From NCBI GenBank assembly GCA_947467375.1, contig CANIHL010000002.1:1-64000 (forward strand): a stretch of 64,000 nucleotides of DNA. The letters are read 5' to 3'. The notes below the pieces were generated by a model. That model had not been told where the DNA came from. It searched no databases and saw only the letters and a program-made list of their open reading frames with translations. Source of the DNA: Acidimicrobiaceae bacterium (GTDB lineage: Bacteria > Actinomycetota > Acidimicrobiia > Acidimicrobiales > Ilumatobacteraceae). Shown piece after piece: positions 30,227 to 40,554 of this stretch (position 1 is its first letter; every line of letters begins with the position of its first letter). The translations under genes and the position numbers were made by a program.

Positions 30227-31225
30227 GTGGCAAAAACTGGGCCAAAGCATGTGGTGGTGGACGGGTCGAATGTGGCGACCGAAGGCCGAACCTCGCCCAG
30301 CCTGAAGCAGTTGAACGAAGCCGTTCTGTCGTTCATGAACGAGTTTCCGAACACCAAAATCACGGTGGTGGTGGACGCCACGTTTGGTCATCGCATCGAC
30401 AAGCGCGAAGTGTCCGAGTTCAATAGCGCCATTAACAACAACGAACTTGTTGCGCCGCCTGCCGGTGCAGTGGGCCGCGGCGACGGATTCGTGCTCACTA
30501 TCGCCGAAAAAATTGGCGCAAGCATTTTGTCGAACGACAGCTATCAAGAATTCCATGAGCAATACCCGTGGTTGTTTAACTCTGGTCGGTTGATCGGCGG
30601 CAAGCCAGTGCCAAACGTTGGATGGGTGTTTATCGAACGCTTGCCTGTGCGTCCTTCGGCAACCAAGTCAGTGAAGAAAGCAAGTCGCGAAGCAAATAGG
30701 CCAATGCCGGTTCCAAAAGCTCCGCCGCCTGCATCAAAACTTCCTGCACCAAAGCAGCAAGCACCTGCAGCGAAACCACAAGCCGCAAAAACTCCTGCAC
30801 CAAAACTTTCTGCAAAACCAAAAGCAGCAACCATCAACGAGCTCACACCGTTTCTTGAATTTGTCGAGAAGTATCCGGTGGGCAGCAAAGTAAAGGGTGT
30901 TGTCGATCAATATTCCGCACATGGCGTGTACGTAAAAATCGGCGACGTTCGCGGTTACTTGCCACTTCGCCTTATGGCCACACCAGCACCGCGCAGTGCG
31001 CGCGAGCACGTGAAAATTGGCCAGCAGGTAAACCTTTCGGTCGACAGTTTTGTGGCATCGCGTCGAAGCATCGACGTAGCCATTGTGGGCACGGTTACAC
31101 CAATGAAGAAGGCCCCAGCGCCTGCCGCAACGCCTACGAAAGCCAAGAAGAAAAAGAAGCGCCCACAGCAACAACCTGTGCGTCAACCTGCGCCAACTCG
31201 TAAGGCAGCCGCCAAGAAGAAGTAG
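30227..31225 (+). CDS. NYN/Zc3h12a-like RNase domain fused to S1 RNA-binding domain via Pro/Ala/Lys-rich linker
   Basis: HVVVDGSNVATEGRTSPSLKQL...ITVVVDATFGHRID...ASILSNDSYQEF...GRLIGG; C-terminal VGSKVKGVVDQYSAHGVYVKIGDVRGYLP S1 fold; GTG start 30227 (TTG 30215 possible). Confidence 0.82.
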   Translation: MAKTGPKHVVVDGSNVATEGRTSPSLKQLNEAVLSFMNEFPNTKITVVVDATFGHRIDKREVSEFNSAINNNELVAPPAGAVGRGDGFVLTIAEKIGASILSNDSYQEFHEQYPWLFNSGRLIGGKPVPNVGWVFIERLPVRPSATKSVKKASREANRPMPVPKAPPPASKLPAPKQQAPAAKPQAAKTPAPKLSAKPKAATINELTPFLEFVEKYPVGSKVKGVVDQYSAHGVYVKIGDVRGYLPLRLMATPAPRSAREHVKIGQQVNLSVDSFVASRRSIDVAIVGTVTPMKKAPAPAATPTKAKKKKKRPQQQPVRQPAPTRKAAAKKK

Positions 31226-31234
31226 TTTGTTCAC

Positions 31235-32002
31235 GTGCTTATCGCTACGTGGAACGTGAATTCATTAAAGGCCCGCTTGCCAAGAGTGCAAGGTTGGATA
31301 GAAGAAAACCAGCCCGATGTGCTGTGCATTCAAGAAACCAAAATGACCGAGGCTGCGTTTCCTGCACTCACATTCCAAGAAATGGGTTACGAAACCGCAC
31401 ACCTTGGTCAAGGTCAGTGGAACGGCGTGGCAATTTTGTCGAAGGTGGGCTTAACCGATGTGGTGGCCAACTTTGCAACAGGCGAGCCCGATGCCGAAGC
31501 GCGCATTATTAGTGCAACTTGTAACGGCGTAAAAGTGGTGTGCGTGTATGTGCCTAACGGTCGCGAACTTGAACACGAGCATTACCAATACAAACTGCGT
31601 TGGATGAAGCAGTTGCGCGATCACGTTGACACCATTGCCAAGCCAACCGAAGATGTCGTGGTTACGGGCGATTTCAACATTGCGCCAACCGATATCGACG
31701 TATGGGACCCGGCCGTATTCATTGGCGCAACCCACACCAGTGAGCCAGAGCGCAAGGTGCTCAGCGACTTGTGTGCATGGGGCCTCACCGACATTTTCCG
31801 CGAGCAACACCCCGAGCCAAAGCTGTATTCATGGTGGGACTATCGCGACGGCAGTTTCCATAAAGCTCACGGCATGCGCATTGACTACTTATTGGTCACC
31901 AAATCGCTCGCTGCCAAAACCATCGAAACGGCAATTGATCGCAACGCACGCAAGGGCGAAAAGCCAAGCGATCACGCGCCAGTCACCATGATCGTTTCAT
32001 GA
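31235..32002 (+). CDS. xth: exodeoxyribonuclease III
   Basis: IATWNVNSLKARLPRV, QETKM, GDFNIAPTDIDVWD, RIDYLLVT, SDHAPV. Confidence 0.93.
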   Translation: MLIATWNVNSLKARLPRVQGWIEENQPDVLCIQETKMTEAAFPALTFQEMGYETAHLGQGQWNGVAILSKVGLTDVVANFATGEPDAEARIISATCNGVKVVCVYVPNGRELEHEHYQYKLRWMKQLRDHVDTIAKPTEDVVVTGDFNIAPTDIDVWDPAVFIGATHTSEPERKVLSDLCAWGLTDIFREQHPEPKLYSWWDYRDGSFHKAHGMRIDYLLVTKSLAAKTIETAIDRNARKGEKPSDHAPVTMIVS

Positions 32003-32583
32003 CCGAGCCAATTCAGCCAGCAAACAATTTCGCGGGCTTTCATGTGCGCCAAGTGCCCATGACTCCTGAAGAAGAAGCGAAGGCCAAAGTTGCCGAAACC
32101 ATGCGCAACGACATTCGCGAGTTTGCAACTGGCAACGATGTCAGCTTTTTAGACCGCAGCCCAATCATTGGTGCAATTAATCCGTTGTCAGCACCAATGC
32201 ATATCGACACGCACATCAATAGCGAAGGCGTCAACATGGTGACGGGCACTGTTACCTTTGGCCCGCAATACGAAGGCGCACCAACGTGTGTGCATGGCGG
32301 TTTCATTGCTGCATATTTCGACGAAGTGTTGGGCGTTGCGCAAAGCACCACGGGCAACCCGGGCATGACAGTAAACCTCACCATCGACTACCGATCACCA
32401 ACGCCAATCAACAAACCATTGGTATTCAACGGTTGGGTAGAGCGCGTAGAGCGCCGCAAAATCTTTACCGTTGGCACCTTGCATCACGGCGAAACGCTGT
32501 GCGCCGAGGCTCACGCAATATTTGTGTCGATGAGCCCCGAGTTAATGGCCAGAATTTCTAACAACGCCGGCCCAACTCGCTGA
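31999..32583 (+). CDS. PaaI-family thioesterase (hotdog fold)
   Basis: CVHGGFIAAYFDEVLGVAQ hotdog motif; ATGA overlap with upstream gene. Confidence 0.87.
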   Translation: MTEPIQPANNFAGFHVRQVPMTPEEEAKAKVAETMRNDIREFATGNDVSFLDRSPIIGAINPLSAPMHIDTHINSEGVNMVTGTVTFGPQYEGAPTCVHGGFIAAYFDEVLGVAQSTTGNPGMTVNLTIDYRSPTPINKPLVFNGWVERVERRKIFTVGTLHHGETLCAEAHAIFVSMSPELMARISNNAGPTR

Positions 32584-34448
32584 GCAGTGATGTCGCCAAA
32601 GATTGGCGCAAAGTCGGCAACACCCGTTGGTGTCATCGAAGACAATTCCAGCAAGTCAGCATCAGTACAAATTTCTTGCGGAGTTAAGTTCGACGAACGC
32701 GCCAAGTGCCTGCGCCATGTGGTCAATTTGTCCAGAACAGTTGGTTGACCAGAATTCGTGCGAGGCATGGCAGCACGTATTACTGCAGCAGCCTCTTCAC
32801 GAGCCAAGTCTTCAGGCGAAGGCGCACGCTTAGGCAAACCTTCAAGCAATGGGCTTAGCCCACCATTTCGCGTGCCACGCTTTTCTGCATACGTAACAAA
32901 CAACTGATTCGCTGCGCGAGTTAACGCAACATAAGCAAGTCGAATTTCTTCCTTCTTCGCATCGGCCGAAGTTGCCGAGCCATGGGGAAGCAGTCCGCTT
33001 TCCGCACCTGCAACAACCACGCAATTCCATTCACGGCCTTTTGCACTGTGAAACGTGAGCAAATCCACACCACTATCGGCGGCCTTCGAAATGTGGTTGG
33101 CAGTTGTCCACGCACTGAATGCGCGTCCATCGACAACGCCTGGCTGGTCGAGGTGTAAAAACTCGAACACCATTGCTGCTACTTCGCGCTCGGCTTCGTC
33201 TAACGATTCGGCCAAGGTGTCAGAAGCCCAGGTGGTCAGCGCATTACGGCTTCCGCATTGTGCGGCAAGCCCAATGGCGGCAGTGATGTCGGCCGATTGC
33301 TTGGAAGACCCAATAGGAATTCCGGCCTTCTTCAACGCCTTGGCAACCGCAGCAACTTGATTATTGGTGCGCATTAATACGGCAACCGAACTCCATGGGT
33401 CGGCGCCAGCAGTTGGCGCGTATTTCCACAGCAGTTGCGCAATGCCGGTGGCTTCTTTTTCGGCATCATCAAAACCAACCAACTGCACAGGTGGGCCGTC
33501 TTCGCGCACCGCAACAATGTCTACGGGTTCGCCGCTTTGCTTCGCAGCGTGCCTGGCCGCGTGCACAATGTGTGGCGTACAGCGATAGTTGTTTGGCAAC
33601 TTCAACATGGTGGTTTGCCCAAGTTGTTCGGGCAAGGTGTCGAACAACATGCGGTCTGCGCCGTTCCATCCGTAAATGGCTTGCAATGGGTCACCAACAA
33701 CAAACACATCGGGGCGTCCGCCACGTATTGCGATGAACAACGCGTGTTGCAGCGGGTTCATGTCTTGTGCCTCGTCTACAAAAATGTGACGGAAGCGCCA
33801 GCGCACCACTTCGGCGTACGCCGCATCAGTTTGCATGTCGATAACTACTCGCGCCAATAAATCATCAAGGTCAACCACTTGGCGTTTCTTTTTCAATGCT
33901 TCGTATTGCTTGAACATTTCGGCAATGTCGGCAGCTGGTGCAGGTACCGAACGTTGGTTGCGTTTCACCGCGGCTGCATAGTCGGCTGGTTCAATCATGC
34001 GTGCATGAGCCCAGTCAATTTCCATCAAGAGGTCGCGTGGGCGTTGCGCCAAGAAGTGCGCGCCTGCAGCACTAGTTGCTAACGCATTGCGGTTGTGCAC
34101 AATGTTTGGCACCAACTGCCCAAGATCGGTGAGTCGCTGCCGCAACAGTGCCAACGCAACAGCGTGAAACGTGCCAACAGTTGGCCCCATGGTTCCGCGT
34201 GCACCAACTCCTAAGCCGTGTAACCGCCTGCGCATTTCACCAGCAGCTTCGCGCGTAAACGTAATAGCCAAAATATTTTCAGGTAACGCACTGCCGGTAA
34301 GTACGCGGTACGCAATGCGGTGGGTGAGTACTCGTGTTTTGCCCGAACCCGCGCCTGCGTGCACCACGGTGGCAGAAGGTGGGCACGTAACTGCATCTCG
34401 TTGCTGGGCATCGAGCCCCATCAGCAGTTCATTCACATCCACGCGCAC
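32511..34448 (-). CDS. UvrD/Rep-family DNA helicase with C-terminal HRDC domain (UvrD2-like)
   Basis: AGAGSGKTRVLTHRI, VDEAQDMN, SAKGREWNCVVV, VALTRA; C-terminal HRDC-like LDKLTTWRRHLARSSNLTPQEICTDADLLELS. Confidence 0.9.
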   Translation of the reverse strand: MRVDVNELLMGLDAQQRDAVTCPPSATVVHAGAGSGKTRVLTHRIAYRVLTGSALPENILAITFTREAAGEMRRRLHGLGVGARGTMGPTVGTFHAVALALLRQRLTDLGQLVPNIVHNRNALATSAAGAHFLAQRPRDLLMEIDWAHARMIEPADYAAAVKRNQRSVPAPAADIAEMFKQYEALKKKRQVVDLDDLLARVVIDMQTDAAYAEVVRWRFRHIFVDEAQDMNPLQHALFIAIRGGRPDVFVVGDPLQAIYGWNGADRMLFDTLPEQLGQTTMLKLPNNYRCTPHIVHAARHAAKQSGEPVDIVAVREDGPPVQLVGFDDAEKEATGIAQLLWKYAPTAGADPWSSVAVLMRTNNQVAAVAKALKKAGIPIGSSKQSADITAAIGLAAQCGSRNALTTWASDTLAESLDEAEREVAAMVFEFLHLDQPGVVDGRAFSAWTTANHISKAADSGVDLLTFHSAKGREWNCVVVAGAESGLLPHGSATSADAKKEEIRLAYVALTRAANQLFVTYAEKRGTRNGGLSPLLEGLPKRAPSPEDLAREEAAAVIRAAMPRTNSGQPTVLDKLTTWRRHLARSSNLTPQEICTDADLLELSSMTPTGVADFAPIFGDITAQRVGPALLEILAINSGLIDTNIA

Positions 34449-34492
34449 ACGCTAGGCGAACCCTGTAACACAGCGCACATTACGCTTGGCAC

Positions 34493-34990
34493 ATGGGCTT
34501 TTCAACAAAACACTTCAACCACGACGAAGTGTTGGTGCTCGATCTGCACCCACATTGGTGGCGGTTCGTGAAACCAAGCCTGGTGCTGTTGGCCGCTGTG
34601 GCAGCCATTGCTTACAACAATGAAATTCCGAATGATTTCCTCAAAGACCTTGCCCTCATCATTGCCCAAGCAATTACCGCGCTAGCCGTCGTCAACCTGG
34701 CCGCTAAAGCACTCAAGTGGTATCGCACACATTTCGTACTCACGTCGCAACGCGTCATTTTTCAGTCGGGAGTTGTAGCCCGAAAGCGCGTTGAGATTTC
34801 CCTTCACAAAATCAATCTCGTCACATTCCACCAGTCGGTGTTTGAGCGACTGGTGAATGCAGGAGACATCGTTATTGAATCGGGTGCTGAAGACGGTATG
34901 GAAACGTTTAACGATGTAAGGGATCCTCAACAGGTGCAGGCCCTTATTCATCAATGGATGCGTAAGAATATCGACGACATCAATAACTAG
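34493..34990 (+). CDS. bacterial PH (bPH)-domain membrane protein
   Basis: HPHWWRFVKPSLVLL, two TMs, THFVLTSQRVIFQSGVVARKRVEISLHKINLV. Confidence 0.8.
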   Translation: MGFSTKHFNHDEVLVLDLHPHWWRFVKPSLVLLAAVAAIAYNNEIPNDFLKDLALIIAQAITALAVVNLAAKALKWYRTHFVLTSQRVIFQSGVVARKRVEISLHKINLVTFHQSVFERLVNAGDIVIESGAEDGMETFNDVRDPQQVQALIHQWMRKNIDDINN

Positions 34991-34999
34991 ACTGTTTCA

Positions 35000-35902
35000 A
35001 TGCCAAAAGCGAGTTTTACCTCTACCGATAACCGTCAAATGGAAGTTGAGTACGAAACTTTCGGCGATCCGTCGCACCCAGCGTTGCTCATGATCATGGG
35101 TTATAGCGCCCAAATGACAGCGTGGCCAGAAGGTTTCATTAAGAAGATTGCCAACGAGGGTTACTTCGTCATTCGTTTCGACAATCGCGACTGCGGCCTC
35201 TCCACACACCTCGACGGCGTGTTTGTCGACGTTGGTCCGGTTATTGCAGCCGCATTGTTCGACGATCCGATTCCACCAATTCCATACACACTTGTCGACA
35301 TGGCAGGCGATGCAGTTGCAGTGCTCGACCACTTGGGCATCGAACGCGCACACGTTGCGGGCATGTCACTGGGTGGCATGGTGTCGCAAGTGGTGGCGTA
35401 CACATATCCGCATCGCGTCATGACACTCACTTCTATTTCGTCACAGCCTGGCGACCCCGAAGTTGGTCAACCAACAATGGAAGCATCAGCAGTCATTTTT
35501 GAAGAAGCACCAGCAGGCATGTTGCGTGAGGACTACATCGAGTCATCACTGAATTGGCAGGTGTGGCAAAGCAAGAAGTATCGCGATGACAACTTGTCGC
35601 GTGCAGCTGCTGCGTTGTCATACGATCGCGCGTTTTACCCAGAAGGCGCAACGCGTCAACTTGCTGCGGTGTATGGAACGGGTCGTCGTCACGATCAAGT
35701 TGCAACTATTTCAGTGCCAACACTGGTTATTCACGGCACTGACGACACGTTGATCACTCCAGGCGGTGGCGAGCGAACAGCGGAACTCATTCCTAATTCC
35801 ACACTGGTCATGGTTGACGACATGGGTCACGACCTGCCGCAACCGTTGTGGCCATTGCTCACCAACGCAATTGTCGACCACCTGTCACGCGTTCAGGCCT
35901 AA
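35000..35902 (+). CDS. alpha/beta hydrolase
   Basis: FDNRDCGLS, GMSLGGMVSQ, HGTDDTLI, GHDLP. Confidence 0.9.
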   Translation: MPKASFTSTDNRQMEVEYETFGDPSHPALLMIMGYSAQMTAWPEGFIKKIANEGYFVIRFDNRDCGLSTHLDGVFVDVGPVIAAALFDDPIPPIPYTLVDMAGDAVAVLDHLGIERAHVAGMSLGGMVSQVVAYTYPHRVMTLTSISSQPGDPEVGQPTMEASAVIFEEAPAGMLREDYIESSLNWQVWQSKKYRDDNLSRAAAALSYDRAFYPEGATRQLAAVYGTGRRHDQVATISVPTLVIHGTDDTLITPGGGERTAELIPNSTLVMVDDMGHDLPQPLWPLLTNAIVDHLSRVQA

Positions 35903-35917
35903 CTAGCCTGTATCGGT

Positions 35918-37096
35918 ATGGCATCTTCGCAAGAGCGCACGGGTCCACTCAGCGGTTATCGCATTATTGAAATTGCAGGCATTGGGCCAGGCCCGTTTGC
36001 CGCCATGATGCTTGCCGACATGGGCGCCGAAGTCATTCGTGTTGAACGCGCGCAATCAGTTCGAGGTCCAGCACCCGACACCGCTCATTGGGACGTGTTG
36101 TTGCGCGGTCGCAAAAACATTGCAATCGACTTAAAGAATCCGCAAGGTGTTGAAGCGTTGTTGCAACTGGTTGAAAAAGCCGACGCTCTTATTGAAGGTT
36201 TCCGCCCTGGTGTTATGGAACGCCTGGGCATTGGCCCCGATGTGTGCGCACAGCGCAACCCCAAGTTGGTGTTTGGTCGCATGACGGGTTGGGGCCAAGA
36301 AGGCCCATATGCACCGCTTGCCGGCCACGACATTAATTACATTGCTCTTGCTGGCTCGCTTGCTCACTTTGCTCGCGCAGGCGAAGCACCCGTTCCACCA
36401 CTGAACATGGTGGGCGACTTTGGCGGCGGAGGCATGTTCCTTGCTTACGGCGTGGTGTGTGCATTGCTTGAAGCACAAAAAAGCGGCAAGGGCCAAGTGG
36501 TCGATACCGCAATGGTCGATGGCGCAGCAGCACTCATGAGCATGTTCTGGGCGTTCAAAAACATTGGCATGTTTAACGAAAACGCTCCTGGCACCAACAT
36601 GCTCGACACTGGTGCACATTTTTACGACGTGTTCGAATGCGCAGATGGCAAGTATGTAAGCATCGGCAGCATCGAACCACAGTTCTACGCATTGCTGCTC
36701 GAAAAAACTGGCCTTACGAACGACCCAGAGTTTGCAAAACAAATGGACACTTCACAGTGGCCAGCGCTGAAAGCAAAACTGCAAAACGTGATGAAGCAAA
36801 AAACACAAGCCCAGTGGTGCGCAATTATGGAAGGCACCGATGTGTGCTTTGCGCCAGTACTCACCATGAGCGAAGCAGCTCTTCACCCACACAACGTTGC
36901 GCGCAATACCTTCATCGACATTGCAGGCATTAAACAACCGGCTCCTGCACCACGTTTTTCACGCACCAGCCCGAATACGCCAACACAACCAGCACACGCT
37001 GGTCAACACTCCAAGCAAATCCTTCAAGACTGGGGCGTCAGCAATGTTGACGATTTGCTTGCCAGTGGGGCAGTCGTAGACGGCTCGGCACAATGA
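35918..37096 (+). CDS. CaiB/BaiF (class III) CoA-transferase, alpha-methylacyl-CoA racemase-like
   Basis: [55 protein letters not shown]. Confidence 0.93.
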   Translation: MASSQERTGPLSGYRIIEIAGIGPGPFAAMMLADMGAEVIRVERAQSVRGPAPDTAHWDVLLRGRKNIAIDLKNPQGVEALLQLVEKADALIEGFRPGVMERLGIGPDVCAQRNPKLVFGRMTGWGQEGPYAPLAGHDINYIALAGSLAHFARAGEAPVPPLNMVGDFGGGGMFLAYGVVCALLEAQKSGKGQVVDTAMVDGAAALMSMFWAFKNIGMFNENAPGTNMLDTGAHFYDVFECADGKYVSIGSIEPQFYALLLEKTGLTNDPEFAKQMDTSQWPALKAKLQNVMKQKTQAQWCAIMEGTDVCFAPVLTMSEAALHPHNVARNTFIDIAGIKQPAPAPRFSRTSPNTPTQPAHAGQHSKQILQDWGVSNVDDLLASGAVVDGSAQ

Positions 37097-37869
37097 GCAC
37101 GATGGTTGCGTTTCACGCTCACCCCGACGACGAAAGCTTGGCCATGGGTGGCACGCTTGCCCGCGCATCGGCAGAAGGTCATCGCGTTGTTGTTGTAGTT
37201 GCCACTAATGGCGATCATGGCGAAAAGCCAGAAGGCACAACCGTTGCGCAACTGGTTGAAACACGCAAACGCGAAATGGAAGCATCATGTGCGGTTCTTG
37301 GCGTGCACCGTTTGGTGTGGCTGGGTTACGACGACAGCGGAATGAATGGCTGGGAACAAAACAAAGCCCCAAACGCATTCATTAACGCCGACACCGAAGC
37401 CGCCGCACAAAAGCTTGCCTTCGTACTTATTGAAGAAGGCGTCGATGTGTTCACCACCTACGACTGGCACGGCAACTATGGCCACCCCGATCACCTGAAG
37501 GTGCACGCGGTTGGTCATCGCGCTGCAGAAATAGCGAATGTAAAAAACGTGTACGAAATGACCATGAACCGCGACCACTGGAAGCGCCTCATGGAATTTG
37601 CACCCGAAGGTGAGAAGTTCAACCCCGACGAACCAGCAGATGACGGCAACCCAATGGGCGAGCCCGAAGCAAACATCTCGCACAAAATTGACGTCACCAA
37701 ATTTTGCGAACTGAAACGTCAAGCCATTAAATGCCATGCCAGCCAAATAACCGACACCGGTTTCTTGGGCACACTCACACCAGAAATGTTTGAAATGTCT
37801 TTTGGCTTCGAGTGGTTCATCAAAGTTGGCGAAAGCGGCCCACCGCGCGACGCCTGGCTATTCGACTAG
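37093..37869 (+). CDS. PIG-L family deacetylase (mycothiol amidase/Mca-like)
   Basis: [34 protein letters not shown]-type zinc motif. Confidence 0.87.
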   Translation: MSTMVAFHAHPDDESLAMGGTLARASAEGHRVVVVVATNGDHGEKPEGTTVAQLVETRKREMEASCAVLGVHRLVWLGYDDSGMNGWEQNKAPNAFINADTEAAAQKLAFVLIEEGVDVFTTYDWHGNYGHPDHLKVHAVGHRAAEIANVKNVYEMTMNRDHWKRLMEFAPEGEKFNPDEPADDGNPMGEPEANISHKIDVTKFCELKRQAIKCHASQITDTGFLGTLTPEMFEMSFGFEWFIKVGESGPPRDAWLFD

Positions 37870-37884
37870 CTAGAACTCACCAAC

Positions 37885-38439
37885 ATGACACGTATATATA
37901 TGGTCAGGCACGGCCAAGCCGATGCCGCCTGGCACGAAAGCCCCGACCCGGGCTTAAGCGAACTTGGCCGCCAACAAGCAGCCACCGCCGCTCAACAACT
38001 CAGCCACCTCAACAATCACAACATCATCAGCAGCCCACTGCTGCGCTGCCAACAAACCGCACAGCCATTTGCAGAAGCAAAGAACACACCAATCAGCATT
38101 CACACTGAAGTGTCCGAAATTCCTACACCCAGCAACATCGCATTCGAAGAACGCGGCCCATGGTTGCAACAAGCCATGGCCGGCACCTGGCAACAACTAG
38201 GCCAACAATTTGTGGACTACAAAAACAACATTGGCAACTTCGTGAAAAATCTGAACCACGACACCGTCATCTTCAGCCACTTCATTGCCATCAACGCCGT
38301 CATTGGCTATGCCACCAACAATGACAACCTCATGGTTGCCCGGCTCGACAACTGTTCTGTCACCACGTTTCATATAGACGACAACAAAAACCTCACCATC
38401 GTGGACACTGGCAATGAAGCCACCACCACGGTGGGGTAG
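37885..38439 (+). CDS. histidine phosphatase (phosphoglycerate mutase-like)
   Basis: RIYMVRHGQADAAW, LSELGRQQA, ISSPLLRCQQTAQ. Confidence 0.87.
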   Translation: MTRIYMVRHGQADAAWHESPDPGLSELGRQQAATAAQQLSHLNNHNIISSPLLRCQQTAQPFAEAKNTPISIHTEVSEIPTPSNIAFEERGPWLQQAMAGTWQQLGQQFVDYKNNIGNFVKNLNHDTVIFSHFIAINAVIGYATNNDNLMVARLDNCSVTTFHIDDNKNLTIVDTGNEATTTVG

Positions 38440-38451
38440 ATTGTTCTTTCT

Positions 38452-38829
38452 GTGAACGCCGAAACACTGCTGAACCTCCACACCAACTGGGCATGGGTTG
38501 TCATTATTGGCAACGCCCTCGCCGGCATTTGGGCACTGTCAGCTCACAAAATGGAAACCCTACGTACCCGCGCATTGTGGTGGTACACCGGCGTTGCACA
38601 GTTCACCGTTTTCATTCAGGTCATTTTCGGCGTCATCATGGTGAACCGCGACAAAGCAGTGTTCCCAGCGTTTCACGCGTTCTACGGTTTCGTAGCAATC
38701 ATCGCAATCGCCATTATCTATTCGTACCGCGCACAACTAAAAAGCCGCGTGTACCTGTTGTACGGCTTCGGTGGGCTCTTCATCATGGGCCTTGGCATTC
38801 GAGCCATGCTCGTCGGCCAAGCCGCCTAA
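38452..38829 (+). CDS. membrane protein, ~4 TM
   Basis: hydrophobicity pattern; GTG start. Confidence 0.7.
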   Translation: MNAETLLNLHTNWAWVVIIGNALAGIWALSAHKMETLRTRALWWYTGVAQFTVFIQVIFGVIMVNRDKAVFPAFHAFYGFVAIIAIAIIYSYRAQLKSRVYLLYGFGGLFIMGLGIRAMLVGQAA

Positions 38830-38914
38830 CCCCAGCAAATTTTTGTTGCGAATTGGTTACAAAGTTCTAGTACCACTAATACCCAACGGATACGGGCATC
38901 TAGTCCACCCCTAG

Positions 38915-38958
38915 GTCACCTTTAGGCAAGGTCTTTGCAAGGCAAGGTGACTATTTTT
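38915..38958 (+). terminator. putative terminator hairpin
   Basis: GTCACCTT ... AAGGTGAC followed by TATTTTT. Confidence 0.55.
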
Positions 38959-39005
38959 AACTTTGTGGGCCACAAGGTCTTCACTTAACTAATGGGGGTT
39001 AGTTC

Positions 39006-39563
39006 ATGTTGTTATTTCATAGGGAAATTCAAACCACGGGTGATCTACCAGCGATGATGCCGCTGGTTCAAGAATTTGTGGATATAGCAAAGAGCGTTGG
39101 AGTACCACTCCATGTTTGGACAGGTACTAACGGTTGCGTTGCAGGAACTCTGACGTTCAACTCCATGTACGAATCACTTGCTGCACGTGCAGACGGAACC
39201 GCAAAATTGATGGCCGCAAAAGGTTGGTGGGAAACACTTCGCAAATTCCGCGAGTATGCAGTTTCTTCTCAGCCAGACACCATTTACAACTATGTTCGCG
39301 GTGGAACAGAAAATGTCGAAATTCCGGTTGGCACAATCATTCAGCAGAACTACTTTCAACTCAGTGCAGCGGGTGGAGACTTCCTAGCAGCGATTAAGTG
39401 GATGACAGAACTCGTTGAATTGACAAAGTCAATCACCGGTGTCGATGCCAACATTGTTAACAGCATTTACGGAACGCTTGGTCAAATTGGCTACTTCGCT
39501 GGTTATGCAAATGCAGGACAAATTGACGAAGTCCGCGCAAAACTTACAGCCGATGCAAAGTGA
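39006..39563 (+). CDS. hypothetical protein (185 aa)
   Basis: long ORF with GGGGG upstream and good protein composition; no family recognised. Confidence 0.7.
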   Translation: MLLFHREIQTTGDLPAMMPLVQEFVDIAKSVGVPLHVWTGTNGCVAGTLTFNSMYESLAARADGTAKLMAAKGWWETLRKFREYAVSSQPDTIYNYVRGGTENVEIPVGTIIQQNYFQLSAAGGDFLAAIKWMTELVELTKSITGVDANIVNSIYGTLGQIGYFAGYANAGQIDEVRAKLTADAK

Positions 39564-39683
39564 TTCCCGAAGTTCATGGAGGGTGGAAAGTTCGCCATTC
39601 CAGGAACCGTTGTGCAACGTCACATCGTAAAGATCGCGTAATTGCGAAACGTAACTACCGATATACGAAAGGAAAAATAGAAA

Positions 39684-40043
39684 ATGGAAGATTACAAAAA
39701 CAGAGCATCAGCACTTGGGCGTTCGAATATGGCAATGGCTACTGCATACCAAGCGGTAAACGTTGCTGTTCTTGCAATCATTGTGTTTGGCAAAATAGCT
39801 GAGGCAGACGACAGCATCAAGCGACTCGTTGCATTTACTGCAGTTGTCACCGCTATCACTGCGTGGCTCTTCAGCAGCAATGGATTGAAAATTGCTGAAG
39901 ATGCTGCAAAAGATATGACTGCGGCAGAAGCAGCAACAGCAGCAGGAAAGAACGGTGCTAAGCAGCCTTGGAAGATCTACCAGCTCTACACCTTGGCAGT
40001 AACTATTGCGTCCATCGTTATCACGCTTACCGCTATTTACTAA
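39684..40043 (+). CDS. small membrane protein (119 aa)
   Basis: three hydrophobic stretches; followed by terminator. Confidence 0.7.
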   Translation: MEDYKNRASALGRSNMAMATAYQAVNVAVLAIIVFGKIAEADDSIKRLVAFTAVVTAITAWLFSSNGLKIAEDAAKDMTAAEAATAAGKNGAKQPWKIYQLYTLAVTIASIVITLTAIY

Positions 40044-40070
40044 ACAGCTCAGAAGTTAAGTAAGTCAATT

Positions 40071-40106
40071 GGGTGCCAGTGGCGTAATGCTGCTGGCACC
40101 CTTTTT
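40071..40106 (+). terminator. rho-independent terminator
   Basis: GGGTGCCAG ... CTGGCACCC TTTTT. Confidence 0.87.
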
Positions 40107-40159
40107 GATATCCAGTTCGCTATTGTCGTTAATTCAGGTTTGACTACAAGGAGATCATC

Positions 40160-40321
40160 ATGGGTACATGTGGATGCGGATATACGACAGATGCCAACAA
40201 GAACTGCAATGGAACCCATCGCGTGGTTCAAGCAGTTAAGGCCGACATTGTGAAAGACCTCGAAGCCAATGGCTTCGCAGAAGCTTCAGCACACGTCAAG
40301 GGTGAAAAAGCCGAAAAGTAA
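40160..40321 (+). CDS. 53-aa CDGSH-like iron-sulfur peptide (CGCGYTTDANKNCNGTH)
   Basis: AAGGAGA RBS 5' of ATG; MGTCGCGYTTDANKNCNGTHRVVQAVKADIVKDLEANGFAEASAHVKGEKAEK; not in ORF track because <60 aa. Confidence 0.65.
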   Translation: MGTCGCGYTTDANKNCNGTHRVVQAVKADIVKDLEANGFAEASAHVKGEKAEK

Positions 40322-40328
40322 CCGTTCG

Positions 40329-40553
40329 CTACAGCGAGCGAAGTGTTTCAATTTCTAGTTCTTGACCAGAAATAATTGCCTGTGCAAGAGCCAGATTTTC
40401 TGCATTCTTGCCATCGGCAAGCACAGTCTTAGCCATTTCAATAGCACCTTCATGGTGGGCGATCATGGCCGCGGCCCAGGCTGCATCAAATGCTGCACCG
40501 GTCAGCGTGCCCAGTTCAGCCAGTTCGTCAGTTGACATCATGCCGCTCATCAT
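40329..40553 (-). pseudogene. C-terminal half of a DUF305-family protein (truncated)
   Basis: GMMSTDELAELGTLTGAAFDAAWAAAMIAHHEGAIEMAKTVL matches the second repeat of DUF305; first HH repeat and signal region missing. Confidence 0.65.
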
Positions 40554-40554
40554 T

